NCBI GenBank assembly: GCA_937899645.1
Contig: CALCCD010000124.1
Span: forward strand, 25,258 to 89,257
Source: an uncultured cyanobacterium
GTDB taxonomy: Bacteria > Cyanobacteriota > Cyanobacteriia > Cyanobacteriales > Geitlerinemataceae
DNA: 64,000 bases
Direction: 5' to 3'
In this document: one piece after another, positions 62,618-64,000 of the stretch
Numbering within the stretch: position 1 is the stretch's first letter
How the letters are laid out: each line of letters starts with the position of its first letter
The notes under the pieces: generated by a model
Database searches by the model: none
The model's input: only the letters and a program-made list of their open reading frames with translations
Told to the model about the DNA's origin: nothing
Made by a program: the position numbers and the translations under genes

Positions 62618-64000
62618 TTGAAACGCGTGACCTGGATTCGTCGATCGCTCGCCCTGGCGGCACTGGTGTCCGGCGGCAATGCCCTGAGTATCCTCTGGGG
62701 AATGCAGGCGCAGCAGACGTCGTTCGAGCAGCTCGAAACCTCGCTCGAACTCGATCTGCGCGCCCGCGAGCTGGTCGAGCGCGTCCAGGGTGGCGACATG
62801 AAAGTGCAGTCGGAAACGGCTGAAATCGGGAGAGAGCTAGAGAGTTTCGACCTCGCCGCGCTCGACTCGCTCAACCCGCTGCAAGAGAGCTGGTCGCGGC
62901 TGGCGATCGCTCTGGAAAGCGACGCGAGCGATCCGCTGGCCGCCCAGATCCTCGACGAGCACCTGGCAAAATTCACCCAGGCGATCGCCGCCCAGCGCGA
63001 AACGATGCGCCGCGACTTTGCCCGCGATCGAAATCGCAACGGGGGCCTTGCCTTTGGCTTGGCGCTGCTAGGCATGTCGGCATCGCTGCTGGCCTATATC
63101 CGGCTCGATCGCTGGCTGGGTAGTTTGAGTCGAGTCGCGATCGCCAACCGCACGCACATCAATGCCGTTGGCGCGTCGATCGCCAGTCAGGACCGCGCCG
63201 CCAGCGCGCGCGCCAGCGCCCTAATCGAGATCTCTGAGATGCTCGAGCGGCTCAATACCATATCCCAAGAGTCATCCGAGCAGTCCAGCATTGCCGCCGC
63301 CCACGCGAAGGAGATCGCCCAACTGACGTCTACCGGCGCGCAGCAAATGACCCACGCCAGTAGCACGATCGCCGAGACCGAAGACCAGGCACTTGATATT
63401 TCCCAGCAGGTATTGCAGCTCCGCGAGCGCGCCACCGAAGTCGGGCAAGTGGCATTCCTGGTCGAAGAGCTATCTACGCGCACCAATACCCTCTCGCTCA
63501 ATGCCGCGATCGAGGCCGTGCGCGCCGGACGCTCCGGAGCCGGGTTCCAGGCGATCGCCCAGGAGATCCGCGCCCTCTCCGTCCAGAGCCAAAAGGCCGC
63601 TCAGCGCATCGGCGCGCTTTCGGAAGATATCCACCGCAGCACTGACGAAACCGTCAGCGCCAGCCAGGAGGGTATCGCCTGCGTCGAAGCCAGCACCCGT
63701 ATTGTCAGCGAAATCACCACGACCTTCGCTGAAATTCAAGCCGCTGTGAAGGAGATCGACGACACTTCCCACAAGCTGGCTTTTAATGCCTACGTCCAGC
63801 TCTGGCCGATCCAGCAGCTCGTCGAAGGCATCGAATCGCTCAACACTGGCGCTCGCGAAGCGGAGACGAGCTCCCGCGAACTCGCCGACAGCCTTGGCGA
63901 TTTGCAGCTCGGCTTTGGCGACATCCAAGCCCGCCTCAGCCAGCGCGGGCGTTGGTGGATAGAGCTAGGTTATGGCTTTTCGGTAAGGTACGGGAACCTC
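62618..64000 (+). CDS. Methyl-accepting chemotaxis protein, cut off at the window end
   Basis: 461 codons without a stop; the gene continues past base 64000. Two TM helices: near the N-terminus (SLALAALVSGGNALSILWGM) and at about residues 145-165 (GLAFGLALLGMSASLLAYI). Between them lies a short, largely helical periplasmic domain. The cytoplasmic part is a coiled-coil signalling domain whose tip reads LVEELSTRTNTLSLNAAIEA followed by VRAGRSGAGFQAIAQEIRALS, the chemoreceptor hairpin-tip signature. The TTG at 62618 is used as start; a GTG three codons later is equally possible, since no clear Shine-Dalgarno is seen. Such short receptors regulate type IV pilus motility (Pil-Chp type) in cyanobacteria, and pilBTC lie in this window. 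Confidence 0.85.
   Translation, partial: MKRVTWIRRSLALAALVSGGNALSILWGMQAQQTSFEQLETSLELDLRARELVERVQGGDMKVQSETAEIGRELESFDLAALDSLNPLQESWSRLAIALESDASDPLAAQILDEHLAKFTQAIAAQRETMRRDFARDRNRNGGLAFGLALLGMSASLLAYIRLDRWLGSLSRVAIANRTHINAVGASIASQDRAASARASALIEISEMLERLNTISQESSEQSSIAAAHAKEIAQLTSTGAQQMTHASSTIAETEDQALDISQQVLQLRERATEVGQVAFLVEELSTRTNTLSLNAAIEAVRAGRSGAGFQAIAQEIRALSVQSQKAAQRIGALSEDIHRSTDETVSASQEGIACVEASTRIVSEITTTFAEIQAAVKEIDDTSHKLAFNAYVQLWPIQQLVEGIESLNTGAREAETSSRELADSLGDLQLGFGDIQARLSQRGRWWIELGYGFSVRYGNL

Noticed and set aside
62428..63075. 215-codon minus-strand frame over the chemoreceptor gene
   Set aside because: Ser/Arg-rich shadow; the plus-strand protein has two TM helices and a chemoreceptor tip.

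Overview
The window is a G+C-rich cyanobacterial chromosome segment. Evidence for a cyanobacterium: the octamer GCGATCGC (HIP1) and its core CGATCG occur throughout; psbZ (photosystem II) sits next to ribH; and several families typical of cyanobacteria are present (DUF928 twice, DUF3326, an HpsJ-like protein, a retinal-forming carotenoid oxygenase, a zinc-ribbon PilB, a DnaK with a long C-terminal extension beside grpE). There are no rRNA genes, no tRNA that I can recognise, no CRISPR array and no recognisable transposase gene. The species cannot be named from this sequence alone.

Layout. 1-9.5 kb: the edge of a NYN-domain gene, metG, a small conserved-looking ORF, an MlaE-type lipid permease, a mannose-6-phosphate isomerase-type cupin, a peptidoglycan-binding/HEAT protein, an EamA permease and an SppA protease. 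9.8-16 kb: an Omp85-like outer membrane barrel, a CHASE2 hybrid histidine kinase and a DUF928 protein. 16.9-19 kb: hisI, an HpsJ-like gene and rsmD. 19-30 kb: a minus-strand surface-glycan or glycosylation cluster (two composite glycosyltransferases, a sugar aminotransferase, an SDR epimerase/dehydratase, a methyltransferase) ending in a four-repeat protein whose domain is also embedded in one of the glycosyltransferases. 30-36.8 kb: cupin, surE, a repeat-rich accessory stretch, a ChW-like repeat protein, DUF3326, a CPBP protease and a glycerophosphodiesterase. 37-44 kb: glgP, a second DUF928 gene, dnaK and grpE. 44.4-49 kb: pilB-pilT-pilC, the type IV pilus motor and platform genes. 49-57 kb: dienelactone hydrolase, ribosomal protein S1, Nudix, a large repeat/C39 peptidase protein, ribH, psbZ and a tandem universal stress protein. 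57-64 kb: a DxD glycosyltransferase-like gene, a PEP-CTERM protein, carotenoid oxygenase, type III pantothenate kinase and a methyl-accepting chemotaxis protein running off the end.

Most of the non-coding space between genes is occupied by short inverted-repeat elements. One family is seen three times, each copy 131 bp long with matching ends; a second is seen twice plus a fragment; three further single elements have terminal inverted repeats. Several begin or end exactly on the stop codon of the neighbouring gene.

The most unusual content is (i) the glycosylation cluster with a domain shared between a putative O-GlcNAc-transferase-like enzyme and a separate four-repeat protein, (ii) an 888-residue protein made of a duplicated Ig-like plus three-repeat block fused to a C39-type peptidase, (iii) a ChW-like repeat protein in which the hallmark tryptophan is replaced, and (iv) the MITE-like elements. 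Gene functions rest on motif recognition by eye; no database search was possible.
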